Shown: piece by piece, positions 52,435-62,356 of the stretch
Numbering within the stretch: position 1 is the first letter of the stretch
Layout of the letters: every line of letters begins with the position of its first letter
Assembly: GCF_004011695.2 (NCBI RefSeq)
Contig: NC_082415.1
Span: 1,426,001 to 1,490,000, forward strand
Source of the DNA: Ascochyta rabiei
Taxonomy: Eukaryota > Ascomycota > Dothideomycetes > Pleosporales > Didymellaceae
Direction: 5' to 3'
DNA: 64,000 nucleotides
Translations under genes and position numbers: made by a program
Notes under the pieces: generated by a model
What the model was told of the DNA's origin: nothing
The model's database searches: none
What the model saw: the letters and a program-made list of their open reading frames with translations, nothing else

Positions 52435-55014
52435 TTAGCTGAAGCACCGCTCTATCTCATCCTCCGCCATCAGATGCTTCTCGCGCAGATGAGCCTTGTA
52501 CTGATTCGGCAACTTGAAAGTAGCACGACTTGGACAGCCTCCGACACCACACTGCGTTGGCTCAAAGTTCGCCTTCTTCTTGTACGGCATGTGCTGGTCA
52601 ATATCTTTGCCGTGTATGTTGTGAGCGTTTCGAACATGTTTGCGATATATCTGCGCCCGCTTGTAGGTGTTGGTATTCTTGCAGTCTGGAACGAGGCACT
52701 GGGTTGGCGTGAAGCTGGAATGGGACTCCATGTGCATGTTGTATTCCTGTCTGCTCGCGAACATACCGTCGCATCCTTTGGCGCAAGGCCTTGGATATTG
52801 GTGAATCTCCTTGACGTGACTGTTGAGCTTTCCGACAGTGTCGAAACTCTTGGTGCAGTCGCCTGTGGTGCATTTGAATGTCTTCGTTGCCTCCTTTTGA
52901 ACAAGTTCATCATAAGCAGCTGCAGAGGTGATTGGACAAACTTGTTCGTGGCGGCTGACCTCAATCCGGAGTACGTTCCCATAGCTGCAGCCGTATAACT
53001 GGTTGGTGCAAGCATATACATAGCTCGTCACCTTGTCGCGACTATTGCCCTCAATGAGAGAAAGTGTCCTCTCTTTGGCAAGGGCAACTGTCTTGCCCCA
53101 TCCCGAAAGGATCTGGTTGCAACTGATGTTGATGGCGGAGAGCTGGCGCACAATTCCCAGCGTGTCAGACTCCCCAAACTCAGAAGCAGACGACGCGAGA
53201 CCTTGGACGCTGTCGAAAAGGAGGTCCTCGACGCGTGAGTTGGTCACTGCACCTTTGGCTCCAATCATGACGTTGCACAGCTGTCCAGACTGCTGAAGAA
53301 GCTGTGGGTCGATAAAATCGCCAGCGGCGATTTGCTCCGTTGATCGGTTCTCATCAAGTGTATGACTGTCCGGCACTATGCCAGCGGGTGGAGGCTGCGA
53401 GACGTTCTCTTCATTCGCATGAGACATATGCCTCTTACGGTTCTCTTGATCGGCCCAGTCAGCTTGCCGACGCTTCTCAAGCAGTTTGGATGCCTTGGCA
53501 CGGTCTTTGCGAACTCCACTATCGAGTCCCTTGGCCAAGCATTCCTCAGAAACGTCTTGCGGCTTGAGAATCTGGAATTTACGTTGGTAGGGGTTCTCGG
53601 CTTCAGGCGTCTCATAGACAGAGTCGACATAGTTCCTGTCGACGCGTTTTGTCCACATGTCGTCATCATGGGCACCAACGTAGTGTGCAGTGAGCGGCCT
53701 GTTAGCTGAACTTGCATTGTGGCCGAGCACCATAGTAGCCTGTTTGTTCGCTATACCCTTTGCTTTGCCCTCCAGATGTGCCGTGTCTCGAGCAGCTCCG
53801 CGCCGGAGATCGTGAGCGTGGAGTCGAGTCAACAGTCCTGCCGCGAGTGTAGCTTGGGCCATGGTCTGTGTCAATTGATGATTACCAGCGGCTTTGTCTA
53901 TTGTCACTGCGGCACCGTTCGCACCAAATGCGCAATGCACCGATCGCTCAGGAAAACTCCAGAGGACGGTACGATTCTTGCGCCGTGCGGTGTTCTTGAT
54001 GAGGTCCTCGATGCATGTCTCCGGGACATTCCCAAGGCGAAGAGCAAGGGCGAGGAGCAGCTTGATCGGACACACCAATGAATCACGTGGTGACGGCAAT
54101 GCCTTGAGCAATACGATTCGGTTCTTCTTGGGATCGGCCCTGGTGCACAGGTTAACGCCCATGCCGATATGATGGCTCGAACAGCCCGGTGGTTCACATA
54201 CTTGTCACCCTTCTCATTCCGCAGGGTAACAACGGCAACCAGGTCATCAATCGTCGAGCCCTCCTTCATCTTGATGATAACGTCTTTGTAGACCAGGTAT
54301 GGAAGTGTGTGTTGGTCTCGGGGTGCGACGGTCACATCGCCAGCGCGTGCGCCTAACGCAGATACGAGGACAATCGACAGACATTTAGCAAGAACGATGT
54401 CCCATGTCATTGTACCATACTGAAAGGCCTGAGTGACCAGTGAGTGTATCAGCTTTCGGACGACGACCACTCCTGCCCAGCTTCGCTCCCAGGATGGGTC
54501 TTGTGTGACCTTTCCCTGTTGGAGCAGCGAGTCGATGAGAGATGATATTCGTAATCTCTCGTGAGGCGAAAGGGTGAACTTGTCGTGGTAGAACACACAG
54601 CTCTCGATTGTGAAGCCAACGCCACTTTTGAGCCAGCTGTATGCCGGTACTTGGTTCGTCCGAGGCTTGACACGGCTGACGATGGTGGTGAAGAACCGTT
54701 CGAGCTCCTCGCTTTTGGGTAAGTCGTTGGCACTATAGATTCGTCAGTGGCGAAAAGGTAGCTTATCGAGACGCATACCCTTTGTTGAGTGTGTTCAACC
54801 TGAACTCAGCAAAGCGGTTCCACCAGAGAGCATGAATATACTGGGTGTTAGGAGTCCCTTTCGCAAAGGTAAGCTGCTTCACTTGTCGTTTTGAGGCTAT
54901 ACGATCGTCGAGGGCATGATCTAGCATCGCCATGACGCTGGCCTTCCCTGCATTATGGAATGGATTGCGCGGCGGCGCATCGAATTCGATGTCAGACGAG
55001 TCCAGGTCCTCCAT
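52435..55014 (-). CDS. Tyrosine recombinase-like protein with C-terminal C2H2 zinc fingers
   Basis: Minus-strand exons 55014-54779, 54732-54202 and 54139-52435; 823 aa with all joins in frame. Intron 1 has GTATGC/CTATAG. Intron 2 has GTATGT/CACCAG and rejoins GDK to ADPKKNRIVLLKALP, which removes an apparent frameshift. Residues ~50-190 resemble the N-terminal helical part of fungal integrase-like (DUF3435-type) proteins. The catalytic tyrosine-recombinase residues are present in order: Arg208 (LGARAGD), His365-x-x-Arg368 (HDLRRGAA), His396 (LGH) and Tyr409 (AHYVG). After a charged linker, residues ~600-820 hold one C2HC-like and four C2H2 fingers (CTTGDCTKSF..H..H, CAKGCDGMF..H..H, CLVPDC..H..H, CGVGGC..H..H). 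It could be a Crypton- or Starship-captain-like mobile-element enzyme or a domesticated derivative. ATG 55014 precedes MEDLDSSD; an earlier in-frame ATG exists. Confidence 0.82.
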
Positions 55015-55207
55015 ATCGCCAATGGCGAGTTGTAAGCAAGCTGATGGCAGGAGGGTATTTGTTGAAGATTGCTGGGCGAGGAAGGTCGAGCGAGAGGTGC
55101 GGGTTGAGAGTTGTGAGTTGTGAGGTGTGAGAGAGGTGAGAGGTGAGAGGCGAGGTGGCGGCGTCGCACTGGAAGGAGCAACCACGACTGACCGCTCGAT
55201 CATACCT

Positions 55208-56119
55208 TCACCTTTGGTCACCGTCCAAATCGTAGATCTTGCCCTGCATCCGCAACGTATCGATCTTGGTGAAGAAGCGAATCATCTCGCCAAGCTGGAA
55301 CGAATCACATTGTAACGACGTGTCATAGCCCAGCTTGCACTGTCGGTCTCCTGACGTATAGAGTCGAAGGAAATACGCCTGCAGAGAGTTGATGGTTTCC
55401 AGAACGTATTCCCTCCGCTGTATCATCTCGTCTTCGACACCATTCGGTATGTCCCACCACAGAGCCTTTGTGTAGTCCTCCTCGATGTCGGGACGCCATT
55501 GTACCGAGTCGCGCATGATCAGGTGTTTCGAGTAGCGTATCACCCACGGTGGGTGGTCGAGGAGTAGGCCGATCAACAACTTCTGGCGCACTCTCTCTTC
55601 TGTCAAAGCAGGACTTGCTCGTCCTCTTGACTTGGCCTCGGTCAACTGCAAGAACTTCTTTCTGTGCACATATCTTGCCACGCATTCCACCGCATCGAAA
55701 CGGTCGGCAACAACAGCCAAGTTGGCAATGTTTGCTACGGGAGGGTTTGACACTGCGAGATCGAGGCCATGAATGGCACGAAGGAAGTCCGCAACGAGGT
55801 TTCGTATCGAAGACGCCTTAGAAATGGTTATTCGACCAGCATGTATGATCCTTATACGGGGAAGGCTCTCCGCGGGCGCGTCTTCAAGGGTCGCGTGCCC
55901 CGCAAGCTTCAGGTTTTTGAGAGCTGCGGCGAGTTTCTGACCTTCACTGAAGCGGTCACTCAAGAGGTTCTCGAAGTACCTAGAGTTCTGTTGCAGCGTC
56001 TTAGAGTCTACTCTGTACGAGTACTGCTGACTGCCCTCTTCTTGCGATACATCGAGAATGAGGTCGCCACTAAGGGCGACAACTAACAGGTCGTCTTCGT
56101 CTGGCATAGCGTGGGTCAT
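55208..56119 (-). CDS. BTB-like domain protein (303 aa)
   Basis: Single exon from ATG 56119; a second ATG four codons on. It begins MPDEDDLLVVALSGDLILDVS, then YSYRVDSKTLQQNSRYFENLLSDRF, the fold pattern of fungal BTB proteins in which the substrate is a self-associating adaptor surface. LAVVADRFDAVECVARYVHRKKF follows, the helical region found behind the BTB. The C-terminal half has a long helix-rich part (WDIPNGVEDEMIQRREYVLETINSLQAYFLRLYTSG). It lies 194 bp upstream of the recombinase-like gene on the same strand. It is not close in sequence to the tandem pair at 44.8-46.9 kb. Confidence 0.75.
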   Translation of the reverse strand: MTHAMPDEDDLLVVALSGDLILDVSQEEGSQQYSYRVDSKTLQQNSRYFENLLSDRFSEGQKLAAALKNLKLAGHATLEDAPAESLPRIRIIHAGRITISKASSIRNLVADFLRAIHGLDLAVSNPPVANIANLAVVADRFDAVECVARYVHRKKFLQLTEAKSRGRASPALTEERVRQKLLIGLLLDHPPWVIRYSKHLIMRDSVQWRPDIEEDYTKALWWDIPNGVEDEMIQRREYVLETINSLQAYFLRLYTSGDRQCKLGYDTSLQCDSFQLGEMIRFFTKIDTLRMQGKIYDLDGDQR

Positions 56120-57019
56120 AAGTTTTAATTGAGATAAACAAAGCGTACTGTCTCATGGATAAGGCCAAAACATTGTGCAGCTACTGGTCGGCGATACACT
56201 GTGTTGTGTTGGTGGTGGTGGAGGAAAGGAAATATTGAAGATGAGGTCAGAACGCAGCGCAGCTATCGAAGAGCCAATTAGAGGCTAGCGGCAACATACG
56301 CGACCATTGCAATCTTCCTTACTGTCTCCTTTGTGCACTGCAGCACAACAGCATCGCCTGGGGTCGTTTATTCGTATGGTACAAATCTGATTTGCCGAAG
56401 GCGTAGACCTCTCGAGCACGTGGTTAGTGTCTGTGATCTCGGAGAACTATCGGACTCGGCCGTGCTCAGGCCCCCACTGGGCAAGCTTCATCCCCGCAAA
56501 CTCACTTGCGCATCGGACAAACAGCATCGTTGATAGCGTTTCGCAACTCAATGAGCTCGATCTGACGAGCTTTGCAACTGCAAGCCTTGACTGTAGTCAT
56601 CCCTGCCAGAAGCGATAATATAACTGCTGGATGATGTGGCGGTGCTGCACAGGATTCTGTCCTTTGCCGTTTCAGGCTGCCTCTTTTGGGCAGTGCAAGG
56701 CATCAGTTTAATAATGACATTGTAGCTGCGGATTCCCTGACACTTCTTCCTCGAAGACCACTAGAGAACTGTGCGCATATTGCTTCGGTCCCTTTGTTCC
56801 CTTCCATTTTTCCTCAGCGTCCAAATTCGGACTCCGCAGCCTGCGCACCTTGCGATTCGGACATTGACGCCACGACCCTTCGACGGACATTCCACGCGAC
56901 TTGCACGCACTACAGAGTGGAAGCCACGTGCTTGAATCCACACAACCGAAGCGCGGCATAGTGCTGTGTACTGGGCCGGACGTGCAGGTGTTGTCCGGAT
57001 AGGACTCCAGTCAGCCACT
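56120..57019. other. Intergenic region
   Basis: Divergent region between the BTB-like gene and the 2EXR-like gene. No further gene supported; GTGGTGGTGGAGG short repeat near 56,213. Confidence 0.4.
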
Positions 57020-58054
57020 ATGGACAAGATTGTACGCGTTGAACGGGCCTGGGGTGTAAACGATGCAGCAATAAGAAGCGATCTACAGTCGGCATGGACC
57101 CACGATCTCTTGTTCGGGCTTGCCACTAGCATCTTTACTTCGACCGTCATCCTGCTTTTGGACACTCTCTTTGGCCTTCTTAATCGGACTCTGCAACGAT
57201 TACAGAAGATGCAGATCAACAACGCCAAAAAGTTTCCCTTCGAGTCTCTACCGCAAGAGCTGCGTGACATGGTCTACAAAAACCTTATAGAAGACCCCTC
57301 TTACCCCCCACCTGCTGCACGTCAGAGCGCATCGTCGCTGGATCGGATGCTTACAGGTCTCTGGAGATCATCCACCAACTCACAGAAAGCTACACGTGCA
57401 TTTGGTTCCAGCAACTGGATATTCCTCGCCAACAAGCAAATACACACCGAATATATGGACATGCTCTGCAAGCAAGGTACCTTCAACCTTATCGTCTCCT
57501 CCGAGAACTACCAACCCTCCACGCCCAACGACAAGATCTGGAGCATCGCCCCCTCCACAATCAAACAAATCCGCAAAGCATCGCTCCAACTCACAACCAC
57601 CAGCGCAATGCTCGGCTGCGCCGACCCACGCACCATGGCGTCATCATCCTGGGCTCTCGCAGCACGCCTCCGCTCCGAGCTCTCGGCTCTGGAATCGTGT
57701 ACCCACCTCACCCTCAACGCAACGGCCATTGGCGACCCGCTTTGGAACCCGCTCTGGATCTGGTACCACTCAAGTCAGTCGTTTAAGCACATAGGCACCA
57801 TTTCGTCGGACTGCCCTAACGGACCGGTGCTTGACAAAATCACGTTCAGCCTCGATACATGGAGTCCAGGTGAGAACTATCTGCAGCGCGATGAGGCGAA
57901 CAAGGGGGATTGGACGTGGTATTGTATGAAGGGTCACGATGTGGGGGTTGATGGGGGACCAGAGCAGACAGTGAGGGAGTTCTGTGGGATGTTGTACCGG
58001 GAGTGTAGAATGTGTCGACCGGTCGAGGAGGGTGAGGGAGAGGAAGAACATTAA
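57020..58054 (+). CDS. 2EXR/F-box-like protein with an N-terminal membrane segment (344 aa)
   Basis: Single exon from ATG 57020; the frame upstream lacks another ATG. Residues 30-54 (LLFGLATSIFTSTVILLLDTLFGLL) are a likely membrane anchor. From ~72 comes FPFESLPQELRDMVYKNLIEDP, the short F-box-like start seen in fungal 2EXR-type proteins, and WIFLANKQIHTEYMDMLCKQGTF, the usual second block. The rest (ELSALESCTHLTLNATA; acidic EEGEGEEEH end) is less conserved. This family is expanded in Pleosporales-like genomes and its role is mostly unknown. A membrane segment in front of it is unusual, so the start codon deserves care. Confidence 0.7.
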   Translation: MDKIVRVERAWGVNDAAIRSDLQSAWTHDLLFGLATSIFTSTVILLLDTLFGLLNRTLQRLQKMQINNAKKFPFESLPQELRDMVYKNLIEDPSYPPPAARQSASSLDRMLTGLWRSSTNSQKATRAFGSSNWIFLANKQIHTEYMDMLCKQGTFNLIVSSENYQPSTPNDKIWSIAPSTIKQIRKASLQLTTTSAMLGCADPRTMASSSWALAARLRSELSALESCTHLTLNATAIGDPLWNPLWIWYHSSQSFKHIGTISSDCPNGPVLDKITFSLDTWSPGENYLQRDEANKGDWTWYCMKGHDVGVDGGPEQTVREFCGMLYRECRMCRPVEEGEGEEEH

Positions 58055-58260
58055 CTGCTTGAGGCGGCGGGGTGGGTTGGTGCACTGTTGGGCGATTTGA
58101 TATCTTGAAAATTGTTGGAGTGTAGATTGCTGCTGGCCAGTGAAGAACCTGATCCTTTATCACTTGCATTCATAGGCGTTCTGCGCGTTCCTTATAGCTT
58201 AATACTCACGATTTCGAATAGGATTGATTCATACGGGCTTGTTTGTAGTGCCTTCTATCC

Positions 58261-58834
58261 CTACTTCTTCCCATTCATCTCCTGCAGCATCTCCTTCGCC
58301 GGCATCGTTGCAAACCTTGCCATAACCTCCAGATTCTTCTCCTTACTCATCTTCTCATCACTCTTGCTCACCTCTGCAAGGATCTTGAAGTAGTCGATGT
58401 AAAAAGCGGGTGTAAAAGTGTTGAAGAACTTCGCTTCCTGGTCGGTGGGGTTCGAGAATGTATGTGGTGCTCGTATAGGGACTGTGACGTAGTCGCCGAC
58501 GTTGGCGTCGTGATAGGTGTTATCAGGCGCGTGGAATCGCACGGTGCCTTGTGTGACGAGGAAGGTCTCATCGTGCATTTCGTGCCAGTGCGCAGGCGGG
58601 CCGGCGGTGTTGGGTGGGAGGGTGAACTCGGCGCTGCCGATGCGGTTGTCTGTGCTGTCAGCTTTAGGTGCTGCTGGAGACGGGAGGAGTTGTACCTGTC
58701 CTTGACCCGTCTTCCATGATTCTGCATGTGATGTGTCCCAGCTTTAGGATTTCTCCTTCTTTTGCTGAGACGAAGTTGATAGGCCTGCGCGGCATCTTCA
58801 TGTTCGCAAGGGCCTGGCGTGCTTCGTCGTCCAT
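58261..58834 (-). CDS. Single-domain cupin protein
   Basis: Minus-strand exons 58834-58696 and 58649-58261; 175 aa. The 46-nt intron (GTACAA donor, GCACAG acceptor) joins EDGSRT-DNRIGSAEFTLPPN. The beta-barrel shows a metal-site-like first motif PPAHWHEMHDETFLVTQG (H-x-H with Glu) and a second motif VGDYVTVPIRAPHTFSNP with its His. The C-terminal 60 residues are helical and Lys/Glu-rich. Cupins of this kind in fungi act as dioxygenase- or isomerase-like enzymes in quinone or polyketide metabolism; the substrate cannot be read here. A third ordered element, FYIDYFKILAEVSKSDEKMS, is typical of this fungal cupin subgroup. Confidence 0.85.
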
Positions 58835-59817
58835 GGTGATAATGGTATCTATGACTGTGGAAGTGCCAAGGGGGTTAAAATTGCTCGAATGAAGAAAATC
58901 TGAATGGTGTTAGTATTAATGTTGGGACGGGGAGCTTCCAACTTATATGCACAAACTAGAGGTAAGCTACATGGTGCGGAGAGCCGACCGTATTACCAGA
59001 TTTCCAGGTAATGAGAAACTCGAGCGCCGTCGTAAGTCCGGTCGCACAAGAGTAATCAAGGAGAACTTCAGTTTACAGAGGAACAAGAAGAACAATCGCT
59101 GCAACCCCACCACGCAACAGGCAGAAAGGCGCTACGAATACAAAGGACCAAGGTTGTCAACAAACAAACAGATTCAATCATATTGATTTAATATACTTAA
59201 TTATTTCAAACCAAACAAACAAAACTACAAGAGGCTTTGGAATAAAAAAAATCTGATGAATCTGATAACTAGAAGGTGATGTTTCTGTTTACTGTTTGAA
59301 TAGCTAAGCGAGGATAGCAAGATTGGCCTCGTATGGAGTGCAATCACATGGGGTCACGTGATCAAGGATCGGCCAAGGCTTCCCCTTGCCCCCGCCTTCC
59401 CCAGCCACCTGCCTCCTTTTTCAATGTTCATTCAAACAAACAAACAAACAAAAGAACCTGGCTAATTAAGGCTTGGAACTCAATTAAATAAAAGCCTGTA
59501 GCCACAAATTGTCAAATAAATCAAACAGAGGCCTGAAATATTGTTCGTTTTGATTGTTGACAACCTTGCGAGAGACGAAGTCAAAGCTACGGGCGAGTGA
59601 ATGCCCCACATTGAGAGCTGGCGGCTAGTGGAGAAGCGGTGGGACTTCAGTCCCTCTTCCCCGCTCGAGCTCCGACATATTTAAACTTTCTTGCTTTTAT
59701 CAACCCATCACGGCTGAACCTCTAGCCAATGCTGACAGCGCATACTCGCAATCAATACAACTTTTGCATCACGCGTACTACGTAAACCCAATCGCACGGC
59801 TGCCACTCCTATCAAAA
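58835..59817. other. Intergenic region with AT-rich tracts
   Basis: A small frame at 58947-59186 is not convincing. (CAAA)n tracts occur near 59,210-59,222 and 59,432-59,455. Promoter region of the ubiquitin hydrolase gene. Confidence 0.4.
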
Positions 59818-60546
59818 ATGGCGCCAAAGCATTTCACGATGCTTGAGAACAACCCGGTCGTGATGAATCACCTTGCCAGAGCTCTCGGCCTGGACGATGA
59901 ACTCTCCTTTTACGACATCTACTCGCTCACCGACCCTGACCTTCTCGCCTTCATACCCCGTCCTGTCTATGCATTGCTCGTCATCTTACCACTGACACCA
60001 ACCTGGAACGACGAGCGAATAACTGAAGATAAGGACAAGAGCGACTACAAGGGCAAGGGCGAAGATGACCCGGTGATCTGGTTCAAGCAGACCATCGGCC
60101 ACGCGTGTGGGTCAATCGGTCTAGTGCATACCTTGTTGAATAGCGAGGCATCAAAGCACATCAAGTCTGGATCTACGCTCGATCAGATTCGTCAGGAGGC
60201 TCTGCCAAAGCCAATGCTCGAACGAGCCAAAGTACTGGAAGACTCTGACGCATTTGAAAAGGCTCATGCAGAAGCTGCTCAGCTTGGAGATACGGCTGCG
60301 CCTACTCCTTCATCGAATGAAGACTACGGACACTTCGTGGCTTTTGTCAAGGCCAAGGATGGGCACCTTTGGGAGCTTGAGGGTGATCGAAAAGGTCCAC
60401 TAGACCGCGGCGCGCTGGACAATGACGAAGACATGCTCAGTCCTGCCGCGTTGGAAAAGAGCTTGGGTAGGCTGATGCGGATTGAGGCTGACAGTGGTGG
60501 AGACTTGAGATTCTCGGCCATCGCTTTGGCTCCAAGCCTCGACTAA
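59818..60546 (+). CDS. Ubiquitin C-terminal hydrolase (peptidase C12, UCH-L3/Yuh1 type)
   Basis: Single exon, 242 aa, ATG 59818 (first in frame). It releases ubiquitin or Rub1/Nedd8 from small C-terminal adducts in the cytosol. The fold is complete: KHFTMLENNPVVMNHLARALGL at the start, Gln91 (oxyanion) and Cys97 in FKQTIGHACGSIGLVHTLLN, His172 in DYGHFVAFVKAKDGHLWELEGDRKGP and Asp190 in the same block. An inserted Lys/Asp-rich loop (EDKDKSDYKGKGEDD) precedes the catalytic helix. The LEDSDAFEKAHAEAAQLGDT segment is the crossover loop. Length is close to Yuh1 (236 aa). Confidence 0.93.
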   Translation: MAPKHFTMLENNPVVMNHLARALGLDDELSFYDIYSLTDPDLLAFIPRPVYALLVILPLTPTWNDERITEDKDKSDYKGKGEDDPVIWFKQTIGHACGSIGLVHTLLNSEASKHIKSGSTLDQIRQEALPKPMLERAKVLEDSDAFEKAHAEAAQLGDTAAPTPSSNEDYGHFVAFVKAKDGHLWELEGDRKGPLDRGALDNDEDMLSPAALEKSLGRLMRIEADSGGDLRFSAIALAPSLD

Positions 60547-62356
60547 ACAATGTTCGTGTTTGTGTACAGACTAGTCGTATGTTCGACTGTCCCTTCTGTG
60601 ATGCTCACTCGAGTATCTTCGAACATCCGGTTGCTACATCTTAACTGAGATAGTCGGACCACAGCGTCCCCAGACCTATCTTGTTCTTTCAGCAACAATA
60701 CCCAAACGAGATAAGCGTGTACGACGTGTCATTCCTCCGTGCAGCCCGACGCATATCAATGCACGTTTCGACCTATCACCGCTTTTGTCGAAGCGCCATA
60801 CTCCTGACTTCTTCGTACGCTCAAGCCTCAGACTCTCACAAAGAATCGTTCTCTTCCTGCCATTGATCTCTACGTTTACCGCGTAACGCAGGGTTGTGTT
60901 GCGGACGTAATCGAACAGGCTAGAAATGTCCTGGACCATAAGACCCTGTCCTGCGGCAGACCGTCTCGCAACACATTTTGACGCTCTTCAGCCTCCTGCA
61001 TCATTTGACGATACTGAGTTTGAAGAGGTCGATCTGCTTCTGTCTCGATGTGGACACGCCGCAGACAAATCACCCCGGACTTCCGTCGTCCTCCGAACGA
61101 TCGGCCGACTGACTTCAAGCGACGAAAGAAGCGGAAAGGCAAAAGCGCCGTGAGCAGCGTCGCGAGAAACGTCAGGCTGCAGAACTAGCAGCAAGAAAGC
61201 AGCTTCTAGCGACGTAATAAAAAGAAAGAAAAGAAGCCTACCCATCGTATGGGCAGCGTAGGCCAGACGAGCCAGCTAAGGAAGAAGAGACACGGAGCAG
61301 TTCGCACGAAACGCAATGACAACACCATGGAGAGGCCGGGAAGGAAACACAGCGTCCGCGAACGGCGTCTGCAGAGCAGAGTGCGCCTAGAGACAGAGGA
61401 CGGGCCCGGTATGCCTACGTAAGACCCAGACAGGAGAAAACCAAGAACCTTTTAATGCGAGCGATCCTGGGATGGACTGGTGAGTGCTCCGGGCTTAGGC
61501 ACAAAAGACCTTAGGCTGATATGATGACTCAACCCGTAGACAACACCCGAGAAGCACGGTCGAAGCACTGACTGGAGAGCAAGCTTTAAGCTACCGTCCG
61601 ACTGAAAATTCCTCTGTGCAGAGTCTAGTATATCACCAGAGTAGCTGTATCTAACATATATGCCACAAGCGGCCACAGTTCCGGGTAAGGACATGAAAGA
61701 GGGCCCCGTACAGATCCAGAACCGCACAACGAGGCATCGCCCCTCTACATTGGAAGATCTCCACATACAAGCTCAAGCCAAACCCCAAACGACGAGGACG
61801 ATACAACACGACACGGCACAGCACAGCACAACCCAGTCCACCAACCCCCCCCAGAACCGCACGCAACCGCGCACAGCCCCGCTGTAACTCCCCGCTCAGC
61901 ATCTCCCGACCAGTCCTGTGCCGCGGATTTTCACACCCTCAATCCGGCATCACGTCGGAAACCCGGCGTTTCATACCCACGCCATTCAGCCCACTCCGTC
62001 ACGTCCTGGTTTTCCTGCGCTGCGATTGCACAGGAGTATCCGGCATCAGCTCTCCGCGCCCGGGTTAGTAGCTCATATACTAAATAACAGTAATACAGTA
62101 AAAGAGTAATACAAACCAGCTAGTTTTTGATATAACCTATCTATAATAGTTTCTACAACTTTGCACCTAGTGATGCTGGAGATGTGTTGTAGTGCACGGT
62201 AAGGAGTAGGCATACTGTTTTTATCAAGACATTAGTGTGCTTGCAGCTAGTAAGGGCTAAGTAGAGGTATGCGTATAAGGACTGTGATCATAACCGTGAT
62301 TTGGTCCACTCATTTCATGCAGTCTCCCTTCACAACCACCGTGCCGTTACCCCACT
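60547..62356. other. Intergenic region, no gene supported
   Basis: Broken frames on both strands, with an Arg/Lys-rich minus/plus stretch at 60,880-61,210 that I cannot place. A CACGACACGGCACAGCACAGC low-complexity run lies near 61,805-61,830. Confidence 0.4.

Noticed and set aside
54140..54201. Apparent frameshift in the recombinase-like gene
   Set aside because: A 62-nt intron with GTATGT and CACCAG restores the frame and joins conserved text, so no pseudogene call was made.
58947..59186. 79-codon basic ORF
   Set aside because: No homologue, unusual composition and an AT-rich setting; looks like chance.
60926..61245. Arg/Lys-rich frames that could be a transposon gag or transposase start
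   Set aside because: Stops interrupt them and no conserved motif was found.
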